A model generated the notes under the pieces. It did not search any database. It saw only the letters and a list, made by a program, of their open reading frames with translations, and was not told where the DNA came from. Positions 23,144-31,518 of a stretch of 64,000 nt of DNA are shown here, piece after piece; position 1 is the stretch's first letter, and the number at the start of each line of letters is the position of its first letter. The translations under genes were made by a program, and so were the position numbers. The DNA is taken from assembly GCF_010723575.1 (NCBI RefSeq), contig NZ_BLKZ01000001.1, positions 3,410,001-3,474,000 on the forward strand, written 5' to 3'. The DNA is from Mycobacterium bourgelatii. GTDB lineage: Bacteria; Actinomycetota; Actinomycetes; Mycobacteriales; Mycobacteriaceae.

Positions 23144-25647
23144 GCGATTACCGCCTCCCTGTCGGTATCGATCAGTTCCAGCAGCATCGACCAGGAGTAC
23201 AAGGCTTCCAGCAAAGCCTGCCGTGGCGACGCGCTGCGCAACGCCAATACCGCCTCGGTCGCGTACGACTGCAGCAAGACCGACCGACACGCACCGCCCC
23301 CGGTGTCCAGCTGACCAATACCGACATTGCGCACGTCGATTCTCGCAGCGAAGTCCTGCTCCCACAAAGTTTCGTTTTCAACCACGAGGGTGTCCCAGCC
23401 GAGACGCTCGATCTTGCGAGGGTCGGACAACGTCGGATCGGCATTCCACGCAGCCAGGATCGACCGACGAACCACACTGCGATCGCCGGCTTTCTCGGCC
23501 GCATCATGGGCGATCCACACGGCCTGGCGACGCTGGTCGTCGGGGTCGGTGATGGCCTCGGCAGCGACCAGCCGCGCCGGTTCCACGCCGAAGCGCTCGC
23601 GCCTGGCGGGCGACCCGCCCAACAAGTCCGGACGGGGCCGCTGCACCGCGTCGGCGAAGACGAAGGGCACCCCCGCTGCGACGGCCGGGGCGCTGCTGTG
23701 CGTCGACGCCAGTGCGGTCAGCGTTCCTCCCGTCGCCGCCGCGTATTCCACGATCACTCGGGCCGGGTCGCGCAGTCCTTCCCACCGCGTCGAGTCAGGA
23801 TGCGGCCACGGCAACACGGCGTCCTCGGGGAGCAACACGTTGGACGGCAACCAACCACGCCCCCGGTCGGTGGTGACCACGACCTGCCGTCGACCACCGG
23901 TGACGACCATTCCTGCGGCCCAGCGCACCACGGATCCCCCACCGGCGGCTTCCAGGACCGTTCGCACCGTCGCGAGATCCAGGTCGACGAGCTGACTCGG
24001 TTCGTCGGCTGCTGCCCGCACCAGCACAGGCGCCACGACGACCGCGGAGTCGTCGACCGGGGCTAGCAGCGGAACAACGGCCGCCGCGTCGTCCTCCTCC
24101 GGTGCTTGGTCGTTGCCGGAGGCAGTCGGCGAAACATGCGCCGGCCCTTGGGTATTCGGCCCAGTGGACGGGTGTGGGTGGGGGATGTTGGGTGCGGCCG
24201 CGGCTGGTGGCGCGCCCGATGACGACGGCGACGCGGGCACATGCACGCCCGATTGGGGTGGGGCGGCAGCAATCGGTGGCGGTGCGATCGTGGGAGCGGT
24301 GGGGGCAACCGGTGTCACCGACGGAACGGCAGGCACCGGTGCGGGCGCCGGCGGGACGGCTGCCGTGGCGGCCGCCACCGAGGCCGAGGCCAGCGGCGCC
24401 GAGGTCAGCGGCGCGCCGGCCACCGAACCGGCCGCCGTCGCGGCGACTGGGGCGGCACCGGCGGCCGGGCCTACCGCACCGATTGCGGCGGCTGGAGCCG
24501 CGGCTTGCGCATCTGCCCCGGCGACCGCCGCCGCCGGCGACACCGCCGCGGCGGGCGGCATGCCGGTGGCCGGAGTGCCCGCGCTCGGGGTCCCCAGCGG
24601 GGTCGTTCCTGCGGGCAGCCCGGACGCCGCCGGCAGTCCGTCGCCGACGGCGGGCAGACCGGTCGCGGGAGCGCCGGTGGCGGGCAAGCCAGCCGCGGGC
24701 GCAGCGGGAGTCGCGGGGGCGGTGGGAGTCAAGCCGGTGGTGGGCAGGCCGGTCGCTGGGCCCGCTGGGACACCGCCACCGGGTGCGGCCATGCTCGGAA
24801 TGGGAGCGGTCCCGGTAGGGAGCGCGGGTGGAGCAGGCGCCGTTGGCATCGGCGCCCCGGGGGGCGCAGGCATGCCGCCGGGCCCGGTGGTGCTTAACAC
24901 GGGCGCGACGTCGCCGGGCGGCGGCATCGATGCCGGCGCGAGCGCACCCGTCGGCGCTTCGTAGAGCGGCTGCTCGACGGCGGTTGCCGGTGGATTGGGG
25001 GCCAAGGCTCCCGTCAGACCGGCTGGCGGAACCGGCGTCGTTCCGGGCATCCCCGCCCCAGTCGAGGGACCGGATGCTCCGGTCAGTCCTTGCGCGGTTC
25101 CCGGCTGCAGTCCGCCGGGAGAGAGCGACGGAGGCCCGCCGGCGGCCGAAACCCATCCCGGCAGGCTGACCGCTGCGACGGCGCCGGCGGATATTCCCGC
25201 GACCTGGGAATGCCCTTCGGCAATGACCGTCTGGATCAGCTCCTCCACGTTCTGACCGGCAAGTTCCAGCTCGACGCGAGCCGCTTCTAGCGCCGCGATC
25301 GCGGCTTCGGCCCAGTCGACGACACCGGACATGGCGGCCAGCGTGGTTCCCAGCAGTTCGGCCCAGGCCGCCACGGTCGTGGCCGCCTCACCGAAGCGGG
25401 CTCCCGCGGCGGCCATTTCGACGAAATACCGAGTCCACGCGGCCGAAATGGCTTCCGCGAGGGCACCGTGGCCATAGCCGAGCAGCTGCACGGCCTGGAC
25501 CTGGCCATCCGCGGATTTGAAGCCCAACTCGGCGGCGGCCTTGCCCAGTTCGATCGACCACTGGATCAGGGCCTCAGGGGTTACCGCCGATTCCCAGTAG
25601 GGACCGAGAATCTGGTCGGCGTGCGGCGTGCTGGGTTTGGGGGTCAT
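23140..25647 (-). CDS. large Pro/Ala-rich ESX-associated protein, Rv3899c/EspK-like
   Basis: 835 residues from ATG at 25647, overlapping the upstream membrane-protein gene by 4 bp (ATGA). Residues 1-170 are a helical, PPE-like or WXG-like domain (AISAAWTRYFVEMAAAGARF). Residues ~180-520 are a long Pro/Ala/Gly/Thr linker (TGLPAVGDGLPAASGLPAGT). The C-terminal ~300 residues are a globular domain (VRWAAGMVVTGGRRQVVVTT, RGWLPSNVLLPEDAVLPW) that resembles what I recall of Rv3899c, an ESX-2-linked protein, and EspK of ESX-1. A cargo or chaperone role for this ESX is inferred from position and layout. Confidence 0.68.
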   Translation of the reverse strand: MTPKPSTPHADQILGPYWESAVTPEALIQWSIELGKAAAELGFKSADGQVQAVQLLGYGHGALAEAISAAWTRYFVEMAAAGARFGEAATTVAAWAELLGTTLAAMSGVVDWAEAAIAALEAARVELELAGQNVEELIQTVIAEGHSQVAGISAGAVAAVSLPGWVSAAGGPPSLSPGGLQPGTAQGLTGASGPSTGAGMPGTTPVPPAGLTGALAPNPPATAVEQPLYEAPTGALAPASMPPPGDVAPVLSTTGPGGMPAPPGAPMPTAPAPPALPTGTAPIPSMAAPGGGVPAGPATGLPTTGLTPTAPATPAAPAAGLPATGAPATGLPAVGDGLPAASGLPAGTTPLGTPSAGTPATGMPPAAAVSPAAAVAGADAQAAAPAAAIGAVGPAAGAAPVAATAAGSVAGAPLTSAPLASASVAAATAAVPPAPAPVPAVPSVTPVAPTAPTIAPPPIAAAPPQSGVHVPASPSSSGAPPAAAAPNIPHPHPSTGPNTQGPAHVSPTASGNDQAPEEDDAAAVVPLLAPVDDSAVVVAPVLVRAAADEPSQLVDLDLATVRTVLEAAGGGSVVRWAAGMVVTGGRRQVVVTTDRGRGWLPSNVLLPEDAVLPWPHPDSTRWEGLRDPARVIVEYAAATGGTLTALASTHSSAPAVAAGVPFVFADAVQRPRPDLLGGSPARRERFGVEPARLVAAEAITDPDDQRRQAVWIAHDAAEKAGDRSVVRRSILAAWNADPTLSDPRKIERLGWDTLVVENETLWEQDFAARIDVRNVGIGQLDTGGGACRSVLLQSYATEAVLALRSASPRQALLEALYSWSMLLELIDTDREAVIA

Positions 25648-26219
25648 CCCATGCCGCAAGCACGATCCAGCGCCCGGTAAGCGCCATCGATTGCATAGAC
25701 GTCGGCCGAGTCGAAGGTGTGCGCAGGCAGCTTCGTGACTTCCGCCTGCTGCTTCTCCACGAAGAGTTGGGCCGCCGCGGCAACGTCAACCGGTGCCGGC
25801 GCGATTTGCGCCTCGAACGCCCTGAGCACCTTGTCTACCTGCGCGACGCGACTGGCGATCACGGCATCAATGCCAGGGGTCTGGTAGTCCCACCCCGGCG
25901 GAAGTTTGGGGATCGCCCTGAAGTCGCTCTTTGCGATCGTCCAGGCCGCACAGGTTTGCGCGCCGCGGGGCCCACTTGTCGGAGCAGCGGGCGCGGCCGG
26001 CGACGACGGTGCGGGCTGGGTCGCGGGTTGTCCGGAGTCCTTGAAGAAAATGGCGGCGGCGATAAGCGCGCCGGCAATCAAGATCGCCGCGACGACCGCC
26101 AGCGGGAACCACGGCCGATTCTTCGGCGGCGGCGGCCCACCGAAGTAGGGCCCTGCGTTTCCGGGCGCGTTTGTGCTGGTCGGCAGGTGTTGTGCTCCCC
26201 CGGGCGCGGACGCGTCCAT
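25644..26219 (-). CDS. single-pass membrane protein at the head of the esp-like operon
   Basis: 191 residues from ATG at 26219. A Pro-rich cytoplasmic stretch (GPYFGGPPPPKNRPW) precedes one membrane helix at about 37-59 (WFPLAVVAAILIAGALIAAA). The outer part is Pro/Ala-rich, then folded, with two cysteines (QTCAAWTIAKSDF and DRACGMG at the C-terminus) that could form a disulfide. Small membrane proteins of this design (Rv3900c/Rv3901c-type) occur beside ESX-2. It is the first of three overlapping minus-strand genes and diverges from the YbaB-like gene at 26320. Confidence 0.65.
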   Translation of the reverse strand: MDASAPGGAQHLPTSTNAPGNAGPYFGGPPPPKNRPWFPLAVVAAILIAGALIAAAIFFKDSGQPATQPAPSSPAAPAAPTSGPRGAQTCAAWTIAKSDFRAIPKLPPGWDYQTPGIDAVIASRVAQVDKVLRAFEAQIAPAPVDVAAAAQLFVEKQQAEVTKLPAHTFDSADVYAIDGAYRALDRACGMG

Positions 26220-26319
26220 AACCGGATGGTACCTGCAGGAATGTGGTTGGCGGGGGCAGTGCACGGCATTTGGCCCCATTGACACCGTTCGGCCGACGTG
26301 CGGCGATAAAGTCGTCGAA

Positions 26320-26658
26320 GTGAGCAGCGTAGACCCCGAAGTCCAAAGGGCATTGGACTTTGCCGACGAACTCAGCGATCGGCTGATGTCCGCGCTGGAT
26401 CAAATCCGGGCGTACACCGCCGAGCGGTTGTCGAAGGACGAGGACATCGCGGTAAAGGTCGATATGAACGGACAATTGGTGGACCTCTGGCTCAAACCCG
26501 GTGTGCTGGACCGTAAAAGCGCCGCCATGATCGCCAAGGAGATCTCGCAGCTGACCGTCGCGGCGGGCGAGGACGCCGCGGCAGAGGTGGCGCGCTTGTA
26601 CAACCAGTGCGTCGAAATCGTCGACGGCAAGACTGCGGATGCGGACGAGCCGCGATGA
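26320..26658 (+). CDS. YbaB/EbfC-like protein, EspL-like
   Basis: 112 residues from GTG at 26320 (VSSVDPEVQRALDFADELSD). The central strands DIAVKVDMNGQLVDLWLKPG with a helical segment on either side are the YbaB/EbfC fold. YbaB proteins bind DNA, and EspL of ESX-1 is a member that stabilises ESX-1 substrates. The gene overlaps the next by the sequence ATGA. Position next to an EspK-like gene parallels espK-espL in ESX-1, supporting an accessory role in secretion. Confidence 0.75.
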   Translation: MSSVDPEVQRALDFADELSDRLMSALDQIRAYTAERLSKDEDIAVKVDMNGQLVDLWLKPGVLDRKSAAMIAKEISQLTVAAGEDAAAEVARLYNQCVEIVDGKTADADEPR

Positions 26659-26975
26659 CAACCTTCGAGGACCGCACCTATGAGGTGTTCAACCAGCGCC
26701 GGACCGTTGGCGTCCTGGCGGCGCACGGGGGTGCGGTGCGCGGAATATTCCTGCACGAAGACGTCCGCAAACTGCCGGAACGCGTACTGGCGCAGGAGAT
26801 TTTGCAGGTGGCCGCGGTGGCCTCGGCACGCGGGCGGTTGAGCCTGCGGGAACAGCTCGCGGCCAGCGCGGAGAGCACCGACCAACACCTGGGGCCCGCC
26901 GTTTACGAGCTGATGCCCGAGGTGCCCACCGAGGAAGAGTACGAAGCCTTCAAACGTCAGACCCTCAAGTACTGA
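26655..26975 (+). CDS. hypothetical ESX-associated protein
   Basis: 106 residues, starting at an ATG that overlaps the previous stop (ATGA), so it is translationally coupled. The protein is soluble and mixed alpha/beta, with VGVLAAHGGAVRGIFLHEDV and a C-terminal helical half (ILQVAAVASARGRLSLREQL). No catalytic motif was recognised. It lies between a YbaB-like gene and an unknown 279-residue gene, and the three look like one operon. A function cannot be stated. Confidence 0.65.
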   Translation: MTTFEDRTYEVFNQRRTVGVLAAHGGAVRGIFLHEDVRKLPERVLAQEILQVAAVASARGRLSLREQLAASAESTDQHLGPAVYELMPEVPTEEEYEAFKRQTLKY

Positions 26976-26996
26976 GGACGGGCGAACGGACCCCGA

Positions 26997-27836
26997 ATGG
27001 ACCAGACCCTGTTGATCGACGTATCCGCGGTCTGCGAGATCTCGGGTGGGGTGTTGTCCATCGCTGATTCGCTGGCCGCGATGGGCAGACCCCTGCGCCT
27101 TGCGGTGCCGTCGCCGGCCCCGGATCCGTATTCGCTGCGCACCGCCGCCCACCTCACCCACCGGCGGGCCGCGTTAGGGCTCGCCGCGTGCGACGCGGCC
27201 GACGAATTGACCCGTATGGCAGAGATTTTCGTCGGAACCGCGCACACCATGGCGGGCATTGCGCGCTGGACTTCGGTCGGAATGCTTGGCCTGGTCGCGC
27301 CGTCGGCCAATCATCCGGTGGACTACAGCCGCCGCACGGTGCGCGCCGCGACACCAAATTGGGCGCAGGACAACACCTGGACACCCCAGAACGACGATGA
27401 GGTACTGAGTTGCGCGGTGTTGCTCAACATCGGAGACCCGGATTTGAGCACCCCGTGGCTACCCGATGCTGCCGCGCTCCAGACGCTGGGTGACACGCTG
27501 GCGACGCTAAGCGAGCGACTACAGCAAGCCTGGCCCGGCGGCAGCCGACCCGCCGCCATGCTCAACCGGTTCGGTGAATGGATCCGTGTTGACTACCGAA
27601 ATGCGTTGCAGCACAGCGTAGCCGATGTCAATTCGTGGGCTACGGAGTACATGTCCGCACGGACGGGCGTGGCCACGGCCGCCGCTGACTACACCGCGGC
27701 CCGCCAGGCGGCGCTCGACGGCGAAGAGCGAAGCGTCGCAAGCGAAGCGGCCCGGCAGGCGCTCGACCGGTATGCGGGGTGGTCGCTCGGCGACTGGGAC
27801 CTGGCAGACTTTCCGCGGCTGGTCGACGGGTCGTAG
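26997..27836 (+). CDS. hypothetical Ala-rich ESX-associated protein
   Basis: 279 residues, starting 21 bp after the previous gene. It is mostly helical and Ala-rich. Notable parts are an N-terminal helix-loop pattern (LLIDVSAVCEISGGVLSIAD), a central NWAQDNTWTPQNDDE segment, and a C-terminal pair of long helices (QHSVADVNSWATEYMSARTG, then SVASEAARQALDRYAGWSLG) that could form a WXG100-like hairpin. No signal peptide or membrane helix. I do not recognise the family. The context argues for a role with the ESX cluster, as substrate or accessory. Confidence 0.6.
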   Translation: MDQTLLIDVSAVCEISGGVLSIADSLAAMGRPLRLAVPSPAPDPYSLRTAAHLTHRRAALGLAACDAADELTRMAEIFVGTAHTMAGIARWTSVGMLGLVAPSANHPVDYSRRTVRAATPNWAQDNTWTPQNDDEVLSCAVLLNIGDPDLSTPWLPDAAALQTLGDTLATLSERLQQAWPGGSRPAAMLNRFGEWIRVDYRNALQHSVADVNSWATEYMSARTGVATAAADYTAARQAALDGEERSVASEAARQALDRYAGWSLGDWDLADFPRLVDGS

Positions 27837-27849
27837 GCTCAGCCGCTCG

Positions 27850-28746
27850 CTACGGCGTATGCGGCGGCGACAAGCTCAAGACATGGTTGCGCAGGCGGTC
27901 GGGATCGCCGACGATGTCGATCTCGCGAATCCGGTCGTCGTCGCCAATGCTGACTCGCAACAGCGCCTGCACGCGTCCGCCGGGCGCGATCACGATGCCC
28001 GGCGACCCGTCTATGAGCAGCACGGCACCCACCCGCGCGCGTTGGACGAAGTGCCGGGTCTCCTCGGCGACCTGCCGGGCGCCGCGCACTTCGGTGGGGA
28101 CGTTCTCGGGTACCAGTGCCGGGTCCACCCGCCGCACCACGTCGGGAGCAAGCAATTCCAGCAACGCATCGATGTCGCCGCCGCGCGATGCCGCCAAGAA
28201 CGCCTCGACGAGCTTGGTGTGCTTGACCGTGCGGGCAGCCGACGAGGCGGGATCCGGTTGTAGTCGACTACGGGCCCGGCTGGCCAGTTTCTTGGCGGCG
28301 ACGGGCGAGCGATCCAACAGCTCTCCGATGGTCTCGAACGGCACCCCGAACACGTCGTGCAGTACGAACGCGACGCGTTGCGCGGGTGACAGGCGGTCGA
28401 GAACCACCATGAGGGCCCTACCGACCGAGTCCGCCAGCAGCGCCTCTTCGTCCGCAGCCGCGGAAACCATCCGATCCAGATCTTCGGACTCGATCAGCGG
28501 CCGCTCTGCACGTCGCCGACGACCGCGCAACTGATCGAGCGCTTCGTGCGCGGTGATCGTGGTGAGCCACCCGGTCAGGTTCTGTACCGCGCCGAAGTCC
28601 GATCCACTGGCCTTCAACCAGGCCGATTGCACGGCGTCTTCGGCATCCGGCACCGAACCGAGGAGATGAAAGGCCACCGACCGCAGATGGCGGCGATCGG
28701 CGTCGAACCGTTGCGCGAGTTCCGTCAGATCCGTCGTGGCATTCAT
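27850..28746 (-). CDS. ECF RNA polymerase sigma factor with SnoaL-like C-terminal domain (SigJ/ECF41 type)
   Basis: 298 residues. Region 2 (FDADRRHLRSVAFHLLGSVPDAEDAVQ) and region 4 (LSPAQRVAFVLHDVFGVPFE, then DRSPVAAKKLASRARSRL) are clear. The C-terminal ~110 residues form an NTF2/SnoaL-like domain (LVEAFLAASRGGDIDALLEL), the hallmark of SigJ and ECF41 factors, where it replaces an anti-sigma factor. The ATG at 28746 has AGGAAAGG eight bases upstream and is preferred over the GTG at 28755. A membrane DoxX-like gene diverges from it. Confidence 0.85.
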   Translation of the reverse strand: MNATTDLTELAQRFDADRRHLRSVAFHLLGSVPDAEDAVQSAWLKASGSDFGAVQNLTGWLTTITAHEALDQLRGRRRRAERPLIESEDLDRMVSAAADEEALLADSVGRALMVVLDRLSPAQRVAFVLHDVFGVPFETIGELLDRSPVAAKKLASRARSRLQPDPASSAARTVKHTKLVEAFLAASRGGDIDALLELLAPDVVRRVDPALVPENVPTEVRGARQVAEETRHFVQRARVGAVLLIDGSPGIVIAPGGRVQALLRVSIGDDDRIREIDIVGDPDRLRNHVLSLSPPHTP

Positions 28747-28826
28747 GGGGGTCACCTTTCCTGGTCTGGCGTCGTCGAAGAGATGACCGGATTTCTCAGA
28801 CGCACTACCGCAAAGGAGGCCTGACC

Positions 28827-29204
28827 ATGACTCTAATGCAGACCACGTACCTCGTGGTCATACTGACCACCGCGATCGTCACGGCCGGCATCGCCCTGCC
28901 CGACTTCATCCCGGCCCAATTCGTGCTCGCCAACTCGGCACGAGTTGGGGTGTCCCGTTCGTGGCTGCCGACGCTGGGAGCCCTGAAGCTCGCCGGAGCG
29001 GTCGGCCTGATCGTCGGGGTGCTCGGGTTGCCGCTGATCGGGATCTCGGCAGCGGTCGGGCTGGTCCTCTATTTCATCGGCGCGGTCGCGGTGCACATCA
29101 GGGCGCGCGTCTTCTCCAACATCGCCTTCCCCGGCGCTTACCTGGCGTTGTCGATCGCGTCGCTGGCACTGGCGATCATGCAGGGAAGTACCGGACTCGG
29201 GTGA
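28827..29204 (+). CDS. DoxX-like membrane protein
   Basis: 125 residues with four predicted membrane helices (YLVVILTTAIVTAGIALPDF; LGALKLAGAVGLIVGVLGLP; ISAAVGLVLYFIGAVAVHIR; GAYLALSIASLALAIMQG), the DoxX_2 layout. A strong GGAGG site is seven bases before the ATG. It diverges from the ECF sigma gene with 80 bp between the starts; ECF41-type factors often control a divergent membrane or redox gene, so it is the likeliest target. Its 3' end overlaps the convergent gene by 29 bp. Confidence 0.78.
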   Translation: MTLMQTTYLVVILTTAIVTAGIALPDFIPAQFVLANSARVGVSRSWLPTLGALKLAGAVGLIVGVLGLPLIGISAAVGLVLYFIGAVAVHIRARVFSNIAFPGAYLALSIASLALAIMQGSTGLG

Positions 29205-29973
29205 TATGGTCGCCGCGTTTTGCGACGTCGGCGAACAAGAGGCCGCGCCCTTGATCGGTGGTGAGCGAAGCCGCGACGGTGGGGCCCGCTCCAATCATCT
29301 TGCGACAGCGGGCCCCCCGCAGCCGCTCGACCAAGTCGGTGATGTCGAGCACCTCTTCGTCACCCAAAGTCATTGTGGCACCAGGCGATAGCGTGCTCAG
29401 CGCGGTGCCCTTGTCGCGGGCGGCGGCCGTATAGATCAATTTCTCGACCAATTTCTTGTGGCGTTTGCCCGCGCGCCGAAAGCCGGCGGCGAAGCCCACA
29501 GCACCGCCCGGTCCCTGATTGCCGAGCAGGCTCTTGGACAGCTGCAGGCCGGGCGAGATCGCGCGCGGTCCGCAACGCACGAACTTGACCATCATCGCCG
29601 GCAATTCCCAGTAGGCCCGCATTCGCGCAATCTTCCACTCTCCGTTGACCTCTCGCAGGTCATATCGCAGCAGAGCGGGGATGGACACCGTCACGCCGGA
29701 TCCCATCGAGACTTCCAGTTCGACGTCACGCAGTACGGCTTGGCCGGAGACGATGTCGAGGTCGCGGTGGAACGTGATGTCGCGCGGCGCGATGAAGGTG
29801 TCGAAGAACCGACCGATCTGGTCGGTCCCCACGTGCGGGCGCGATCCGACTGGGTCTTCAACCTGACCGTCGTCGGCGAACAGGCCCACCCAGCCGGCGC
29901 GGTCGTGTACACCAACCGCCTGAGGTGATCGTTCGACTGTGGCCAGTAAGTCGGCCCGGTTCGGTGCAACCAT
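29176..29973 (-). CDS. SnoaL/NTF2-like protein, Rv2042c homologue
   Basis: 265 residues, the length of Rv2042c, which also follows pncA in M. tuberculosis. The first ~140 residues form a SnoaL-like cone fold (AVGVHDRAGWVGLFADDGQV, then KIARMRAYWELPAMM). The second half (GNQGPGGAVGFAAGFRRAGK, then GATMTLGDEEVLDITDLVER) is of unknown function. The ATG overlaps the pncA stop (TGATG), so the pair is translated together. Any catalytic activity is unproven. Confidence 0.8.
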   Translation of the reverse strand: MVAPNRADLLATVERSPQAVGVHDRAGWVGLFADDGQVEDPVGSRPHVGTDQIGRFFDTFIAPRDITFHRDLDIVSGQAVLRDVELEVSMGSGVTVSIPALLRYDLREVNGEWKIARMRAYWELPAMMVKFVRCGPRAISPGLQLSKSLLGNQGPGGAVGFAAGFRRAGKRHKKLVEKLIYTAAARDKGTALSTLSPGATMTLGDEEVLDITDLVERLRGARCRKMIGAGPTVAASLTTDQGRGLLFADVAKRGDHITRVRYFPA

Positions 29974-30533
29974 CAGCGCCCTCCGCTCAACTCGATACCT
30001 GCCCTTCGCATTTCGTCCAGCGCCCGCGCGGTGGAGTCCGCGGAAACGCCGGCTGTCAAGTCCAGCAGCACCCTGGTTGCCAAGCCGGCGCCGACGGCGT
30101 CCTCGGCCGTGCGGCGCACGCAGTAATCGGTAGCAAGACCCGCCACGTCGACCTCGTCGACCCCCCGCTGTCGCAGCCAATCCAACAGTGGGGTGCGGTT
30201 CTCGTCCATACCTTCAAAGGCGCTGTAGGCCGCCGTGTAGGCGCCCTTGAGGAAGACCGCCTCAAAGCGGCTTGTATCGAGATCGGGCGCGAAGTCAGCG
30301 CCGGCGCTGCCCGCGCGGCAATGCGGCGGCCACGACGACGCAAGGTCGGGGCGCTGAGAGAAATGGTCGCCTGGGTCGATATGAAAGTCCTTTGCGGCGA
30401 CGATGTGGTGGTAGCCGCGGTCCTTCGACAAATAGTCGCTGATCGCTCGAGCGACGTCGTGCCCGCCGGTCACCGGGAGGGAGCCGCCTTCGCAGAAATC
30501 GTTTTGGACGTCGACGATGAGCAACGCTCGCAC
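29973..30533 (-). CDS. pncA: nicotinamidase/pyrazinamidase PncA
   Basis: 186 residues from GTG at 30533, the same length as M. tuberculosis PncA, with extended identity (VRALLIVDVQNDFCEGGSLP). The enzyme deamidates nicotinamide to nicotinate for NAD salvage and activates pyrazinamide. Catalytic Asp8, Lys96 and Cys138 and the metal ligands Asp49, His51, His57 and His71 are all present. Residue 137 is Tyr rather than His (DYCVR), a conservative site beside the nucleophile. The longer frame up to 30755 only overlaps the divergent gene and was rejected. Confidence 0.96.
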   Translation of the reverse strand: MRALLIVDVQNDFCEGGSLPVTGGHDVARAISDYLSKDRGYHHIVAAKDFHIDPGDHFSQRPDLASSWPPHCRAGSAGADFAPDLDTSRFEAVFLKGAYTAAYSAFEGMDENRTPLLDWLRQRGVDEVDVAGLATDYCVRRTAEDAVGAGLATRVLLDLTAGVSADSTARALDEMRRAGIELSGGR

Positions 30534-30603
30534 GCACTCCACCCTAGCTCTGGATCGGCAACTGGCTGGTTTGTGCGCTGGATACCCGGGGAACTCCCCG
30601 ACC

Positions 30604-31518
30604 ATGTTGATCCGCAGAATCGCCCGACCCATGTTGTCAGCGGTGTTCATCAGCCAAGGTGTGGACTCGTTGCTCAATCCCAAACCGGCGGCTGAAGCCG
30701 CGAAACCCACGGTGGAGGGTTTGCAGTCCCTGCCGGATCCGGTCAGCAGCCACATTCCACCCGATGCCGAGCAGTTCGCTCAGATCAATGCGGCCGTCCA
30801 GATTGGCGGCGGGCTGCTGCTCGCAACCGGTCGACTCCCCCGCATCGCGTCGGCCGCGCTCGCGCTGACGGTCATCCCGGGAAATCTTGGCGCACACATG
30901 TTTTGGAACGAGGCCGACCCGGAACGCAAGCGGGAGAAGCGTCGCGACTTCATCACCGATGTGAGCCTGCTGGGCGGGTTGATCATCGCCGCCGCCGACA
31001 CCGGCGGCAAGCCCTCGTTGGGCTGGCGGGGACGTCGGGCGGCCGAACGCCTCTCCGAGCGGGTGTCCGGAGTGTTGCCGGGATCGTCACACGACGCGTT
31101 GCTTGATGCCGAACTCACCGACCGGATCGTGCACAGCCTGCATGTCGGCGCCGAACGGGGACGCGAACTGGCCAGCACCGCGGCCGAAAGGGGTGCTCCC
31201 CTCGCGAAGAAGGCGCGCAGGCGCGGTCGCGAGCTGGCGGTTACCGCCGCCGAGCGTACGGCGCCGCTGGCGGAGGAAGCCCGCAAGCGCAGCGAGAAGT
31301 TCGCAGGCACCGCTCGGGTGCGCGGCGTGGAACTCGCCGAAACCGCACGTCACCGCGGTAGCCATCTGGCCGACACCGCGGCGGCGCGCAGCAGTGAACT
31401 CGCCGACCGAGCCGCCGCGCGTGGCAGCGAAATCGCCTTCACCGCGCGCGACCGGTTCGACGGCCAACTCGCCGACCTCAACCTCAACGGTCGTCGGAAG
31501 CGTTGGTGGCGCTCTTAA
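30604..31518 (+). CDS. DoxX-like membrane protein with a hendecad-repeat tail
   Basis: 304 residues from ATG at 30604. The first ~135 residues are DoxX-like (LIRRIARPMLSAVFISQGVD; INAAVQIGGGLLLATGRLPR; HMFWNEADP; SLLGGLIIAAAD), with about three or four membrane helices. From Arg185 the chain is nine almost perfect 11-residue repeats, consensus RGxELAxTAAx (first RGRELASTAAE, last RGSEIAFTARD), then a basic end RRKRWWRS. Such 11-mers form continuous amphipathic helices or right-handed coiled coils, as in apolipoprotein and LEA-type proteins. It diverges from pncA, and its 3' end overlaps the gluconokinase gene by 35 bp. Confidence 0.8.
   Translation: MLIRRIARPMLSAVFISQGVDSLLNPKPAAEAAKPTVEGLQSLPDPVSSHIPPDAEQFAQINAAVQIGGGLLLATGRLPRIASAALALTVIPGNLGAHMFWNEADPERKREKRRDFITDVSLLGGLIIAAADTGGKPSLGWRGRRAAERLSERVSGVLPGSSHDALLDAELTDRIVHSLHVGAERGRELASTAAERGAPLAKKARRRGRELAVTAAERTAPLAEEARKRSEKFAGTARVRGVELAETARHRGSHLADTAAARSSELADRAAARGSEIAFTARDRFDGQLADLNLNGRRKRWWRS

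Noticed and set aside
30534..30755. Longer start for pncA
   Set aside because: PncA is 186 residues with a conserved RALLIVDVQ start; the extension overlaps the divergent DoxX gene.
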